64,000 nucleotides of DNA, taken from contig MVBO01000041.1 of the NCBI GenBank assembly GCA_002261195.1, forward strand, positions 1 to 64,000, read 5' to 3'. Position numbers and translations under genes: made by a program. Shown one piece after another: positions 37,369 through 49,424 of the stretch (position 1 is its first letter; each line of letters starts with the position of its first letter). Origin of the DNA: Bifiguratus adelaidae. Taxonomy: Eukaryota; Mucoromycota; Endogonomycetes; Endogonales. A model generated the notes under the pieces. That model saw only the letters and a list, made by a program, of their open reading frames with translations. It made no database searches and was not told where the DNA came from.

Positions 37369-38526
37369 TCATCCATCTTGAACCGGAGAATCCAGTAAAT
37401 GCCTCATCCGCCGTATTTTGACTTCCAAATATCTGTCCATTTCTTTGTGCTTTGGGGTCTGTTTACCGGAAGGATCCGGTGTCCAGGATCGAGGCACCAT
37501 GGGTACACGCTTGCCGACTTTGAGACCATGCTTTTCCAATTGTTCGATCTTGTCTGGGTTGTTGGTCAATAGGCGAATTTGTGGCGGCTCCGAGCCGTCG
37601 CTAACGAGATCTCGTAGTATCGCAGCGGCTATGCCGTACTGTCTCTCGTCTGCGCCATGACCAAGAAGCAGATTCGCATTGACAGTATCGAAACCGAGAT
37701 CTTGCAGATTATAAGCCTTGAGCTTTTCCGTTAAGCCTATACCGCGGCCTTCTTGCCGCAAATAGACAATGATACCCCGCCCTTCCGCTTGCATGAGCTC
37801 CATGGCTCGATCTAGCTGCTCACCACAGTCGCAGCGTGCTGAATGCACCGTCTCACCGGTGTAACATTCTGAATGTATCCGCACTAATGGCGGGGAATGG
37901 TACGCTTGGAGATCGTGTCGAGGTAGCATGGCGTAGGGCATAAGGTAAGGTGAAATGGATTCAAGGCTAGCTGCCTGAGTTTCGTCATTGATCAGCTGGG
38001 GTAGACGATCACCCTGATAGGCGCCCCGGACGATTCGATCTAGAGCTGTTTCTCCAGGCCGGGGTCTATCGAGAGAGCGGGATCGGATATCGCTGCCATA
38101 TACAATGGCCATATGTTCCTTCGTATCTTGAGAATTTTTGTACGAATATAAAAACATCTCACCGCCGGCAATGGTCGGGATCCGTGCTCGCACCTGACAT
38201 TCAACCTCAACGGTCGGTGAAATGACGGTTGCGCTTGCTGGAGGTTCAACGTTTAGCTCAAGTGGAATAATTGATTCCTTGGGTAGTGTAGTGGATATAT
38301 CATTGATCTGAGAAGAGGATGGAGAGGCGGGAGGAGTATAGGCTTGATATTGAGTGGTTAAAAAGATCGCCGAGGCGAACGCTTTCCGGGCATCAGTAGG
38401 TGTCGGTTGGTGTATATGCCCATGCTGTGAATCATGCGGAGGTGGTGACCCGACCGGTGTGTTTGGACAAATTGAGGATGCTATATGCATTGAATGCACA
38501 GCGGAAGCAGGCAGCGTGGTTGCCAT
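37369..38526 (-). CDS. RIB1: GTP cyclohydrolase II, riboflavin synthesis
   Basis: Single exon, 385 residues from ATG 38526. The catalytic domain begins near residue 120; zinc is held by the Cys triplet in SECYTGETVHSARCDCG, followed by DRAMELMQAEGRGIIVYLRQEGRGIGL, then NLQDLGFDTVNANLLLG and LLTNNPDK. These are the hallmarks of RibA/Rib1, which opens GTP to the first pyrimidine of riboflavin synthesis in the cytosol. As in other fungi the enzyme is not fused to a RibB domain. The first 115 residues are Ser/Pro-rich and not conserved. An E-box lies 55-65 nt before the start. Confidence 0.94.
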   Translation of the reverse strand: MATTLPASAVHSMHIASSICPNTPVGSPPPHDSQHGHIHQPTPTDARKAFASAIFLTTQYQAYTPPASPSSSQINDISTTLPKESIIPLELNVEPPASATVISPTVEVECQVRARIPTIAGGEMFLYSYKNSQDTKEHMAIVYGSDIRSRSLDRPRPGETALDRIVRGAYQGDRLPQLINDETQAASLESISPYLMPYAMLPRHDLQAYHSPPLVRIHSECYTGETVHSARCDCGEQLDRAMELMQAEGRGIIVYLRQEGRGIGLTEKLKAYNLQDLGFDTVNANLLLGHGADERQYGIAAAILRDLVSDGSEPPQIRLLTNNPDKIEQLEKHGLKVGKRVPMVPRSWTPDPSGKQTPKHKEMDRYLEVKIRRMRHLLDSPVQDG

Positions 38527-38579
38527 GAGGGAAGGTGAAGGGAAACTTCCGGAACGCAAAATTGCTTATAAAAGATGTT

Positions 38580-38590
38580 GATCACGTGAA
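38580..38590 (-). promoter_or_regulatory. E-box upstream of RIB1
   Basis: On the RIB1 strand it reads TTCACGTGATC, ten of eleven bases identical to the ROT1 and RPN9 sites, about 55 nt before the ATG. Confidence 0.45.
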
Positions 38591-38694
38591 TTTCCTTAGT
38601 CACACCTGATTCATCCTTCTCGTCAGCAGAAAATCTGTTGCCATTGGGATTAGACATTGGTGTATTTTGATATCACGAGTAACAATGGATGTAT

Positions 38695-39946
38695 CTAATG
38701 TCCAAGATTGCCCATCATGACATCTGGGTAGCGATTACCAACGCTAGGGATACTGGCAATGATGTCCCGGATGGCTTGCAAGTCTTGTGGCGTCAATTGG
38801 ACCTTGTTGGCTGCACAATTCTGTTCAAGATACTTGACGCGCTTGGTTCCTGGAATGGCCACAAATTCTGGGCCTAGGTGCATTTGTATATTAGATGAAA
38901 GATCAAACTGTGTTGTCGACGAGGTAGATACCTTGAGCAATGACCCAAGCAAGCGTCAACTCCGCAGCCGAACATCCCTTGGACTTGGCTAATGCTTCCA
39001 ACTTGCGCACCAACTCCAAGTTCTTCTTGAAATTCTCGCCTTGGAAACGAGGAACATGGCGCCTGAAATCATCCTCGGCAAAGTCGTCAGGTGATTTGAT
39101 GGCGCCGGTCAAGAACCCTCGACCGAGCGGCGAGTAGGCAACCACGGTGATGCCAAGCTCGCGGCAGGCTTCCAAGACTCCATTTGTCTCGATGAAAACC
39201 TCCCAAGGTGAGTATTCCATTTGGACGGCCGTGATGGGATGAACGGCGTGAGCGCGGCGCAATGTCTGCGCGGAGCACTCAGAGAGACCCAAAAAGCGCA
39301 CCTTGCCTTCCTTGACCAGCTGAGCCATCGCTTCCACCGTCTTCTCAATGGGACTGAAAGGAGTATCAACATTGAGCATCGCCCGAGGATGCAGAGAACT
39401 TACGTGTTGGGATCGATTCGATGAATGTAATAGAGATCAATTGTATCAATGCCAAGTCTTTTTAGGCTTTCCTCACAGCATTGCCTAACATACGCTGGAT
39501 CACCATTGGCCCCTCTACGGTCTGGATGCTGATGTTATTGGCCGAAGCAACGAAAATGGACGGGATGGACTCACCTAGGCTGATACCAAACTTGGTCGCG
39601 AGAAAGATCTTTTCGCGGTGCTTTTGCAGAAAGGGACGCAACAGCTCCTCGTTGTGACCATTACCGTATATGTTCTGGAGACGGCGTCAATCCCCGTACG
39701 GGAAATCGAGGCGCGAGACGTACCGAAGTATCCCAGTGAGTGCAACCAAGCTCGATAGCACGATTAAGCACCCTGTAGCTCTCCTCCTGATCAGGAGCGC
39801 CGTAAGCCATGGACATGCCTAGCATATCGGTCAGTCCCCGGCATAGCTCGTCAGCCTTGCGTTCACCTACCCATGCATCCCAGGCCGATAGCTGGGGTTT
39901 TTACGCCAGTCTTACCAATCTCCTTGATGATGGCTTGTGCCGACAT
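38695..39946 (-). CDS. Aldo-keto reductase (AKR13/yakc-like)
   Basis: Six exons: 39946-39871, 39818-39724, 39674-39575, 39521-39404, 39353-38932 and 38873-38695; 329 residues. The chain opens [18 protein letters not shown], then [16 protein letters not shown] (catalytic Asp and Tyr), IFLATKFG (catalytic Lys), [10 protein letters not shown] (catalytic His), [11 protein letters not shown] and IPGTKR, which binds the NADPH phosphate. It is a cytosolic NADPH-dependent reductase of carbonyl compounds; the substrate is unknown. Typical length for the family. Nothing in the neighbourhood points to a pathway. Confidence 0.92.
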
Positions 39947-40239
39947 GCTGCTAGATGGACAAGACTATGGTGTCAGTTTAGCAAGACGAAATATATAAAG
40001 CAAAGCGCGCAAATCTCGGAGTCGCTCATCTTCGCCAATTTGTGTCAAATATGGGCAGGCGTTTCCAAACAAGGCAATGAGCGCTCTTTGCTGACAAATG
40101 GGCAATGCGAAGAGTTGGTGAAGGCTAGTCATCGAGCAGGTACGATGATACGTCATGGTCTATATAGGATTATTTACAATTAAAGAATCCACCGTAGCAG
40201 AAAACTATCATATCCATTGCCCCGTGCTTCAAACCCCAA

Positions 40240-41240
40240 TCACTTGATGACAATGGCAAAATTGTTTCGTGATCCCCCCTCCTTGCCCTTCAGTAACGTC
40301 TTTGTCCATTTGGTGGGTATCGGAGGCGATCGGAGCTGGAAAAGGTAGTAGGCGAGCTTGTTGGAATGGTGATATGTGAGGCAATGATAACCCAATGAGC
40401 TCAGCATTTGCTGAAAGGTGTGGTGATCGAGATACCGACTATTGGTTATGCAGGGCAAAGGTAGGACAATGAATAGTAATCGAGGTGAAGAGTTTTGAGT
40501 GGGGTTAGTGAGTGGTGCCAGAAAGGATCGCGTACGTTGAAGCATCAACCCTGTCATGGCAAAACCATTGTTAGCAAAACCTTATGGCAATCGCCAAAAT
40601 GACATGCATAACACACCTCGATCTTCTGGATCACCAACAAAATTGACAACCAAACTCAGACAAAGTACATCAAAGTACTGGTTCAACCTCACGTCTCGTG
40701 TTGATGAGGAGATATCTGGAGGTTGTAATTCCAAAAGGTCTTGCTTGATGATTTCCGGAGATTGAGGATTGAGATCCATGGGAACAGCATCGATAAATGA
40801 AGCATAAGAGGCGTAATTGTCCGGATATAAAGCGCCCACGTCCATCAGACGCAGTTTCCGTCGAGTCCCATCCTCTTCGAGTACCTATCATGACATTTGA
40901 GATCGAGAACACGAAACGTTTCTGTATCGAGCGCAAAATCTACCTTTTGAGCCAAGCCAAGTTGCTTTAGGCTTTGGATTAGCCATTTGCTACTATCACC
41001 ACCTCTCTGCTTGCTTTGACCCAACTGACTAGCCTTTTGATACCAGTCCAAACCACCCAACGCTTCCATGTCCCGCATCACCCTTTGGATCCCAACCTGA
41101 TCTCCAGCTTTTTGACACTTTGTGAGTTCCTTGTTGAGTTTGTGGTATGCGCGTATCCGGCGCGCCGTCTCTTTGGACGACTTTTTGAATACCCCAGGTG
41201 TTGCATTGGCAGTGACAGGAGCTTTTCGCTTTCGCTTCAT
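40240..41240 (-). CDS. BMT2: 25S rRNA adenine-N1 methyltransferase (BMT2-like)
   Basis: Exons 41240-40944, 40884-40617 and 40550-40240; 291 residues. A Lys-rich start (MKRKRKAPVT) suits nucleolar targeting. GGLDWYQKASQLGQSKQRGGDSSKWL is a BMT2 signature; LRLMDVGALYPDNYA starts the methyltransferase fold, followed by VPMDLNPQSPEIIKQDLLEL and FDVLCLSLVVNFVGDPEDRGLML, which match the AdoMet-binding and catalytic stretch. In yeast Bmt2 makes m1A2142 of 25S rRNA. The start codon is only 36 bp from that of the next, divergent gene. Confidence 0.88.
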
Positions 41241-41276
41241 CCTCCAATTTTTTTGGTAGAGCTCAGATCATGAAGG

Positions 41277-42438
41277 ATGGAGAGTGACAAGCGCGAGGGC
41301 ATTGACAGGCCATTCGTGCAAGCGCCCCCTCCAAGTCTTTTCAAACCGGCATTACAGTCGAGCTTGGCGGATCCTGAGCGACAAACATGCAGTAGGAGCT
41401 CGTCGATCACTTCTCAAGACAAGCAAGTATGGCCGAGCAAAGAAAAGAGGGGACGGCTACATGTGGAGAAACTCAAGGGAGGATTGCGTCGACTGAGGCA
41501 TGGCAGGGGGCGTATGGAGGGTGGGAAGGAAACGAGAAGCGGTGAAAGCTCAGGAGACTCCTCTGAAATGGGAGAGGACACGGATGGTTTTGGAGGTGAG
41601 ACGATGCCACTGTCATTCTACTGTACATGACAATCAATTGATGATGATTACAGCTCTTTCACCTCGTATTTTTCCGGCAGAGGGGTTGTCAGATGTCGAA
41701 GGCTATGAGGTACATCATGAGACATGACACGCGCATGGACAATTCTAACGCTGAACACTCTTAGGGTACAATGTTTCTAGACGGACGCTTTCTGCCGTTG
41801 CATCGCTCCAAGGACCCGGAGCCGGTAGAAAAACCTTCAAAGGAAGCGCCAGACGCCACGACTTTAATCAAGACTTTGGAAAACAACATTATACAATATG
41901 GTGAGCAGATTTCTGTCCTACAAGGCAATTTAGAGAACAATATGAGGATTATACAAGAATATTCAGAGAAGCTAGCGCAACTAGATGCAGCTTCAAAGGT
42001 ATGTGCCTATACGACCTTAAGTTTGCTCTGCATCCGTCTAACCATTGTTCCTTACCTATTCAAACAGGATCTACATGACTCGCTCGCCAAATCTTTATCC
42101 GAAACGACGACAGAAATGGATCAAAGCATCAATGCCACGTATACTCTAAGTGAAGAGCTGAAGACGGAGCTGGAACAAACACAAGTGCGTATCCAGAAAA
42201 GATCGCAAACAGTGCGGGAGCACAAGAGGCTGTTGGACTCATTAAAGCACCAAGTGGAACTGCAGACCAAGAGCGGGGAAGTATTTGCACATTACTGGGA
42301 GATTGGAGTGGCCGTAGGTAGGTCTAGCGCGTCCTTGTCTGCACATACAATTTTTATTGATCATCGCACCGTTTTGCTTCTATAGTCGTGGTCTTATTGG
42401 CGGTGAGTGCCTTCTTTGTTTGGCATTTTGTAAAATAG
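41277..42438 (+). CDS. Tail-anchored coiled-coil protein, unrecognised
   Basis: Five exons: 41277-41595, 41654-41709, 41765-41998, 42068-42317 and 42386-42438; 303 residues. The first 125 residues are basic and Ser-rich. Residues about 155-275 form heptads (TLIKTLENNIIQYGEQISVLQGNL and LKTELEQTQVRIQKRSQTV). The chain ends with one helix, AVVVVLLAVSAFFVW, and four more residues (HFVK), so it is a tail-anchored protein with its bulk in the cytosol; SNARE-like or organelle-tether proteins look like this, but no family is recognised. A five-codon upstream frame (ATG at 41270) overlaps the start. It shares a very short divergent promoter with BMT2. Confidence 0.7.
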
Positions 42439-42632
42439 TAAAGGACAAGAGGACAACTGTACAAAAAATTCCTAGTACTTATAGAAGACACTTGTACTAT
42501 GCATAAGAGAATTCATTCTCGCGACATTGAATACAGACATAGATAACCTAATAATACAACAAACAAAAACACCATCCAGCTTCGAGATATCTCAATGTAC
42601 CGCTCGTCGTGTCTAGCAAGTCCGCACCCCAT

Positions 42633-42966
42633 CTACATGACTGTACAGCACCCTCCTCCAGTCGAAGCAGGCGCAAAGGGATCTTGTGACTTCTCCACTG
42701 GACCCCAGATGGAAGGAAGCAGAGGATCTCGCGTATTCCGACAATATGCAATAAGACTAGTGCGCATCAGCATCCCCTTTGTTGCATCATCCCATCGTGT
42801 TGAGAGCCTACCTGTTGCACGCTTCTGACACGGGTACTCTCGTTAGTTCTAAATCTGCCTTGAGCCGTTGGTTCACTTGCAACAGTCGCTTCAACTTGGC
42901 TTCAGAGATGTTTTGCTGCCGTTGAGATGTGTCCATGTGGTCCGTGTACCCGCTAAATTCTGCCAT
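42633..42966 (-). CDS. Heterotrimeric G-protein gamma subunit
   Basis: Exons 42966-42812 and 42756-42633; 92 residues. After MAEFSGY the chain forms the helix that pairs with G-beta ([37 protein letters not shown]), then the conserved turn [19 protein letters not shown] and a C-terminal CCTVM, that is a CaaX box (CTVM) for farnesylation with a second Cys before it that may be palmitoylated. This is the complete anatomy of fungal G-gamma (Ste18 type), acting at the plasma membrane in mating, nutrient or growth signalling. Divergent from the gene at 43147. Confidence 0.93.
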
Positions 42967-43146
42967 GCTTCTACGTGAGAGAGAGAGCACTACAAAGAGA
43001 ACGAGTTCCAATCAAGTTTGAGGTGACTTTCAATTTGGGTTGTTTGTGTCAATATGTCGTCAGACCTTTGGATCAGGCACAGACACACGTGCGCATGGAG
43101 GTGGGAGCACATGAATCAACATGTGCATCCATAAGAGAACGCGTGC

Positions 43147-43623
43147 ATGGGTTTCTTGGATTTCCGAGACACTAGGGAAGACGGTGTGGTCAATGCGTTG
43201 CATGACAGAGCTTATCCTGATCCACCTTGGGTTTGGGTTATCATGCAGCATAAAGCCCGAGATTTCAGGCCACATTGGCTTATTCCTCTCTCTTTATTCT
43301 TGGCATTCGTCATGACGCTTATCGCTCGATACACCCTACAAACATCAAGGGTGATGGTGGCTCGACCAGTTTTGATGGGTAGTCGCCTTTACTCTCCTAT
43401 CCCGAGTACCCCTTCCTCCGAAACAACGCGCACCGAGACGGGATTGCCGGAGCATTGGGAATCTGGCGGACAGCAACAAAAGCAATCTCAAGTGGCGGAG
43501 CATAATCAAAACGACCCCATATATACACCTGATCGCGCGCATGCTCATGACCGTATAGAAGCAGATGATGAAAGCTCCGGAGAGAGTTTTAATCGTTCGG
43601 TGAATGTTGTTTTTGATGAATGA
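43147..43623 (+). CDS. Small single-span membrane protein, unrecognised
   Basis: A single exon of 158 residues. The N-terminal 46 residues are polar and include WVWVIMQHKARDF; one transmembrane helix follows (WLIPLSLFLAFVMTLIARY), then a polar, Ser/Gln/Asp-rich tail of about 95 residues without motifs. No signal peptide and no family recognised. It is a real candidate because the frame is unbroken, the ATG follows an E-box (43086-43091) by 56 nt, and composition matches its neighbours, but a function cannot be given. Confidence 0.6.
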   Translation: MGFLDFRDTREDGVVNALHDRAYPDPPWVWVIMQHKARDFRPHWLIPLSLFLAFVMTLIARYTLQTSRVMVARPVLMGSRLYSPIPSTPSSETTRTETGLPEHWESGGQQQKQSQVAEHNQNDPIYTPDRAHAHDRIEADDESSGESFNRSVNVVFDE

Positions 43624-43838
43624 CGTGAAATTTCGTGTACGTATGACCCCCTCTTATGTTTCATACAGTCTGTCTATAGCTCAACCCTACATGCACAATG
43701 CTTTTGATGTTCTGTTGTTGAAAGATGCCTCTTTGTATGCCCAAGAAAGTGCCGTTCTCCTGATGTACCCTCAGAGTTAACGCCAAAATCCCCACGGTCG
43801 AGAGTTGCCTATTTGGTTTTGCAAATCCCCGCCGAGGA

Positions 43839-46094
43839 TCACTTGCTGCGTAGAGTCCCTTTTATCTTGGACTTTAGGTATGAAACGAGCTGCGAGTCGT
43901 CCGTTGCGCATAGCGCTTGCATCTCGGCTTTTCGTCCATTCATTAATTGATGCGCTAATTCTTGTCTGGTGGAAGAGAGAGCAAAGTTGTAACCATTTGT
44001 GAGAATGTAGCCGAGTGTACTGCACCTTAGGAATTGCGCTTCCGCGTGATCAACAGTGGCTGGCCATTCACTTTGCAGCATGTCGCTACATTTCTTCCGG
44101 TCCAACATGGTGAGATATACGTACGCCGAATCTGGAATGCCGTAACTACATGAAATTTGGTTATGACTCCTGGAACGTGAAAATTGAGGCACTTGCCTTG
44201 CCCGATCATGCCAGGATAAGCCGAGAAATGTGATCTTTGGGGCAGCCAAGCTTGCACAATCGAACGACTGGGCCTGAAAGCGGAAAGTAAACGTTAAGAA
44301 ATTCACACGATCAGCCTACCACTGACTTTTGAGCCAAACTTGTAAGTCGCGTATATCTCTATGCCTACGAAATGTCAGCGTTTGATCTTGGCTTACACTC
44401 TAGCGCACCATGTGGGTCGTTGTCAACAAGAACAAAGACGGGTAAAGAATACGGTGCAGCCTCGGTGTCGGATCGTTCCTCCTCTTCACGCAGGATTAAA
44501 CTGTGCACGGATCCGTCGATCCGCGGCTTTTCGATTTCGGACAGGTGCTTTACCCATTGTCGAGTTGAAATGTCCTAAATACAGATCCCTTGAACTGACG
44601 TCCAGGACGTTGAATGTGTACCTACGGGATATCCTTTGCCCTTTTCGCTGTTAGTGGAGTTCGACCGTCCTAGGCACCACAATGTCCTACCGTGATGAGT
44701 ATACATGGCATTTCAATTTGCGAAGTGAAGTTGATGGAAAGGAGGTGCCGAAAGGTAGCCTATCAGCATTCTGGCCGTCATTGCACATCCTACAGGGATT
44801 ATTGCTTGCAAGCATACCTCCTTCTCAATGACCAATACGAATTGCGCTGTCACCTCAATCTTTGTGGTTTGCTCAAACATTGGTATCAATTGTCCCTGGT
44901 GATTGAAGCGGTAAGCATACTAGCGCTTGCGCTGAATTATGTTCATACTTGTTCGTCAATTGCTTCTATTGGCTCCAAGGTGTCAATGTCATCCATATCG
45001 GGCACTTGCGCGGATAATGATGGGCATCCGTTGCAATCGATCACAGTACCATTTCGTTTGTGAAACACGATAGCCCCAAAGATGAGTCCCTTTGATGATG
45101 CCGTCTATTGTGACAATCTGTTAGCAACGAGCAAAGATTGTGCAAATTGGGACTTACCACATTGAGACAGTAACGGGGAACATTGAGATAACTGCAGAGA
45201 TCAGCAATTGCTTGGTCCACCATCGTTTGAGAACCAAACAAGCCAACGTCCTTGTAATAGATATCCCGTTTTGTGGTGAATGTGCCGTTCAGAACGGCTT
45301 CGTAGACTAATTCCATGACGCGGAGGTGGACAGCTATGCAGTGTCATAATATCAGTACAATGTATTGTCTTGCTTAAGTAGGCATTACTCAGCACTCGCC
45401 CGCTTTGTCGAGAAGGGAACCTGAGGACCCTTGTATCGTTGTCTGCAGATCCTTCGTGCTTTCTAAAGATCGGTCAATGCCATATTTGTTTCGCTCTCAC
45501 TTCGTCAACCTTTTCAAAGGCGCCTTGCCTCTTCTCCCTGTCTTTAGGCGGAGAACACCATCTGAGCGAAAGTCTTCCAATGCTTCCAGAACCATTTGAT
45601 GCAAATAGTCCAATATCCATTCCCTACGATGCAAGTTACCAAATCCTGTCCAAGGGATTCGTCCATGCACGGACCCACCTGGACCGGAAGACTGTTGCTT
45701 GGAGAGAAGGAGCAGCAGCAGGCTCGCAGGGTACCTTTTCTTCTTTCACCTTTACCTTCTTAGCCAAGCGAATGTCGGTTTCGTCCTCGGTCAATCCTCG
45801 TTTCACAACGCGTTGGGTATATGCTGTCGATTGAGTGGGCGCGAGGCTCTGAGCTCCAGGCAAGCAAGCTAGAGTATGGAACGGATGGTGTGAGTCACGG
45901 CAGATACCCAAAAGACATTCCTACTCACTGTCGATCCCATCAGATGTGAGATCAAACCAACTGTCTGCATGACTCGCTAGTTCACTTGTGGTTGGTATAT
46001 CCACCATACTCTCCAAATCTGAAGATGGTAGTGGATCTGGTAGATCGTCGAACTGTAGGAGATCATCACTCGACATCATATCGGAAAGCATCAT
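43839..46094 (-). CDS. SPO11: SPO11 meiotic double-strand-break protein (topoisomerase VIA-like)
   Basis: Fourteen exons join to 521 residues: 46094-45929, 45868-45679, 45623-45510, 45462-45389, 45333-45158, 45104-44949, 44895-44818, 44759-44691, 44640-44626, 44574-44409, 44364-44327, 44273-44197, 44145-44026 and 43965-43839. The catalytic tyrosine lies in TKRDIYYKDVGLF (Tyr207 or 208). LNVTASSKGLIFG, the Toprim Glu in LVIEKE, TGKGYPD and the Asp pair in VDNDPHGIEIYATYKFGSK follow in family order, then FLGLSW, YGIPDSAY and NGRKAEMQAL. SPO11 makes the breaks that start meiotic recombination. Exon 9 is only 15 nt and codes for the conserved GKGYP. The intron at 44146-44196 has a GC donor. A 110-residue N-terminal extension is acidic then basic. 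Confidence 0.93.
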
Positions 46095-46255
46095 CCTGTT
46101 TGGATGGTTTGAACAAGCAAGGAACAGGAAATCAAAAATTAGCCCAATTTGTGCATCGGTTTCACATTGGCACGGAAGTTTCCTCAAAACGTCCGAGACT
46201 ATTTATGAGCAACAAAATATACAGGAAATGCATGTCTATGCAGACGTCACTCTTT

Positions 46256-47622
46256 TTAAGCCTGGATACCGACCAACTGATCAGGTGTATCAATGGCGTT
46301 CAAGATCTTGTGTGGATGACCACCATCGGCCTTGGCCTCATGGAATCGGCGAAGTAACGTATCGACGTCGTCCAGACTCAATGGTCGGATATCGGCCAAC
46401 TCCTTGATCTTGGCTGTGACGACCTTAACTTCGTCATCGTTGATGTCCAGGTTGAGTTGCTCTACGCGGTTCTTGACCGCATTCCAACCGGTCAATCTGT
46501 GTCCTATTGACACGTAGCGCGTCATTCCAAAGTCTTCTGGTTTGAGGATTTCGTAGGTGGATGGGTTGTTGAGGATCGCTTTAGCGTGGATACCGGCCTT
46601 GTGGGTGAAGGCAGTGTAGCCAGTAATGTAGTTGTTGAAGGGAACAGTGACTTCGACAGCGTCAGCGACGATGTTTTCCACGTCCCGAATCTTGTGAAGG
46701 TTGTACTTGTTCTTGACATATTCTTTGTCGGCAGTGTACATGCGAGCAAGGAGACCTCCAAGAGGGGTAATACCGTTGCGTTCGCCGATACCTAATACAG
46801 ATGTATCGATGTGCGTGGCTCCTGCTTCCAAGGCAGCATATGCATTGGCGATGGCACATCCAGTGTCGTCGTGAAAGTGACACTCGATATCGCAGCTGAC
46901 AACACTTCTGAGAGTTCGCACAAGGTCGTAAACTTGACGAGGATTGGCGCAACCAACCGTATCAGCGATCCCAACACGGTTCACACCGATTTTGTCAACA
47001 GCCTTGTATACGCTCAACAAGTCGACAAGGTCCGAGCGGAAGGAATCCTCGGTGGAGAAACGGACTTCCAAGCCTTGCGACTTGATGTAGCTAACGACTT
47101 CGATGGCCTTCTCGGTGATGTAGTCCATATCTTTGCCGTGAGAGAACTCCCGAAGGAACGAGGAAGTTCCGATAACTACGTCCAACCCGTTCACACCGGT
47201 ATCGATGGCCATCTTGGCATCGTCCATATGGCAACGAATGTGCGTAAGAATCTTTGCCTTGAGTCCAAGCTTAGAGATGGCGATGCAGTCTTGACGCGAT
47301 TGTTCAGAGGCAGCAGGGGAAGTCAATTCTAAGTAATCGACGCCAATTTCGTCAAGAGCCTTTGCAATTTCGATCTTCTTGGCTGTATCAAAGAATGCAT
47401 TCGCAAACTGCTCTCCCTCTAAGGGTACGGATGTGAATACACTTGCGCCGCAACTACTTGCTGCCATCACTCACCTCGGAGAGTTGATTCAATAATCTTG
47501 AACTTCGAAACGTTGCTCATAGGATCAGGATACTTGGGTTGATAAGGAGTAGCAATAGGCTCGCGAGGCCGTTGGTTTTCTGTTGACTGATTGTTCATGG
47601 CTGTGTTGGTCGCCGGTGACAT
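46256..47622 (-). CDS. LYS20: Homocitrate synthase
   Basis: Exons 47622-47475 and 47418-46256; 436 residues (yeast Lys20 428). After 35 polar residues the TIM barrel starts [19 protein letters not shown], then [56 protein letters not shown] (metal-binding His pair) and [11 protein letters not shown], followed by a lid region with HKAGIHAKA. The enzyme condenses acetyl-CoA with 2-oxoglutarate, the first committed step of the fungal alpha-aminoadipate route to lysine, and is inhibited by lysine in yeast. It could equally be named LYS21, which is a paralog. It is divergent from LYS12, a later enzyme of the same route. Confidence 0.95.
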
Positions 47623-48007
47623 GCTGTGAATGATAAGATGAAGAGAGAAGAATGGCAGCGAACTGTCCTTTATAAATTGCCTGGGGTCAAATTTTCAGAT
47701 CAGATGGAAACATCGCAAATTGCCATTTATGGATGATACATCTTTTCACAGGATGATGAACATTGGCTGATGGATGAATGGACTTGCATTAAGTATTTGG
47801 GAGGAAATGAGCAAGGCAATGATGCGTAGAGAGGACAAGACGCGCGCGTTGCGACTTTTCCACACCTCCTGGCATAATTCCCTCAACGCTGTGACTCGCT
47901 CCGGTGTGATGGCAAGTTGCCTTTTATGGACAAGATTGCACGTGCATGGCATCGGCAATCAGTTTGTCAGCATCCAGGGTACACTCAAGCTATCCTTCTT
48001 GACTCCC
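47623..48007. promoter_or_regulatory. Shared promoter of two lysine-pathway genes
   Basis: 385 bp between the divergent starts of homocitrate synthase and homoisocitrate dehydrogenase. TGACTC, the core of the Gcn4/Cpc1 site, occurs at 47892 and at 48000, just before the LYS12 ATG. An open frame in phase with LYS12 runs back to ATG 47774, so a longer N-terminus cannot be excluded. Confidence 0.45.
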
Positions 48008-49347
<1,340 letters not shown>

Positions 49348-49424
49348 ACAAAGGGATGTCACCGGAACAGATACAATAGATAACCAGTATAGACGGCTTA
49401 ATGTGTATTGAGGCTTTCTCTATG

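Noticed and set aside
47774-48007. A 78-residue N-terminal extension of LYS12 from ATG 47774
   Set aside because: The frame is open, but the extension has no family similarity, and MASVLKRTLATAPK at 48008 is a plausible mitochondrial start; kept only as a possibility.
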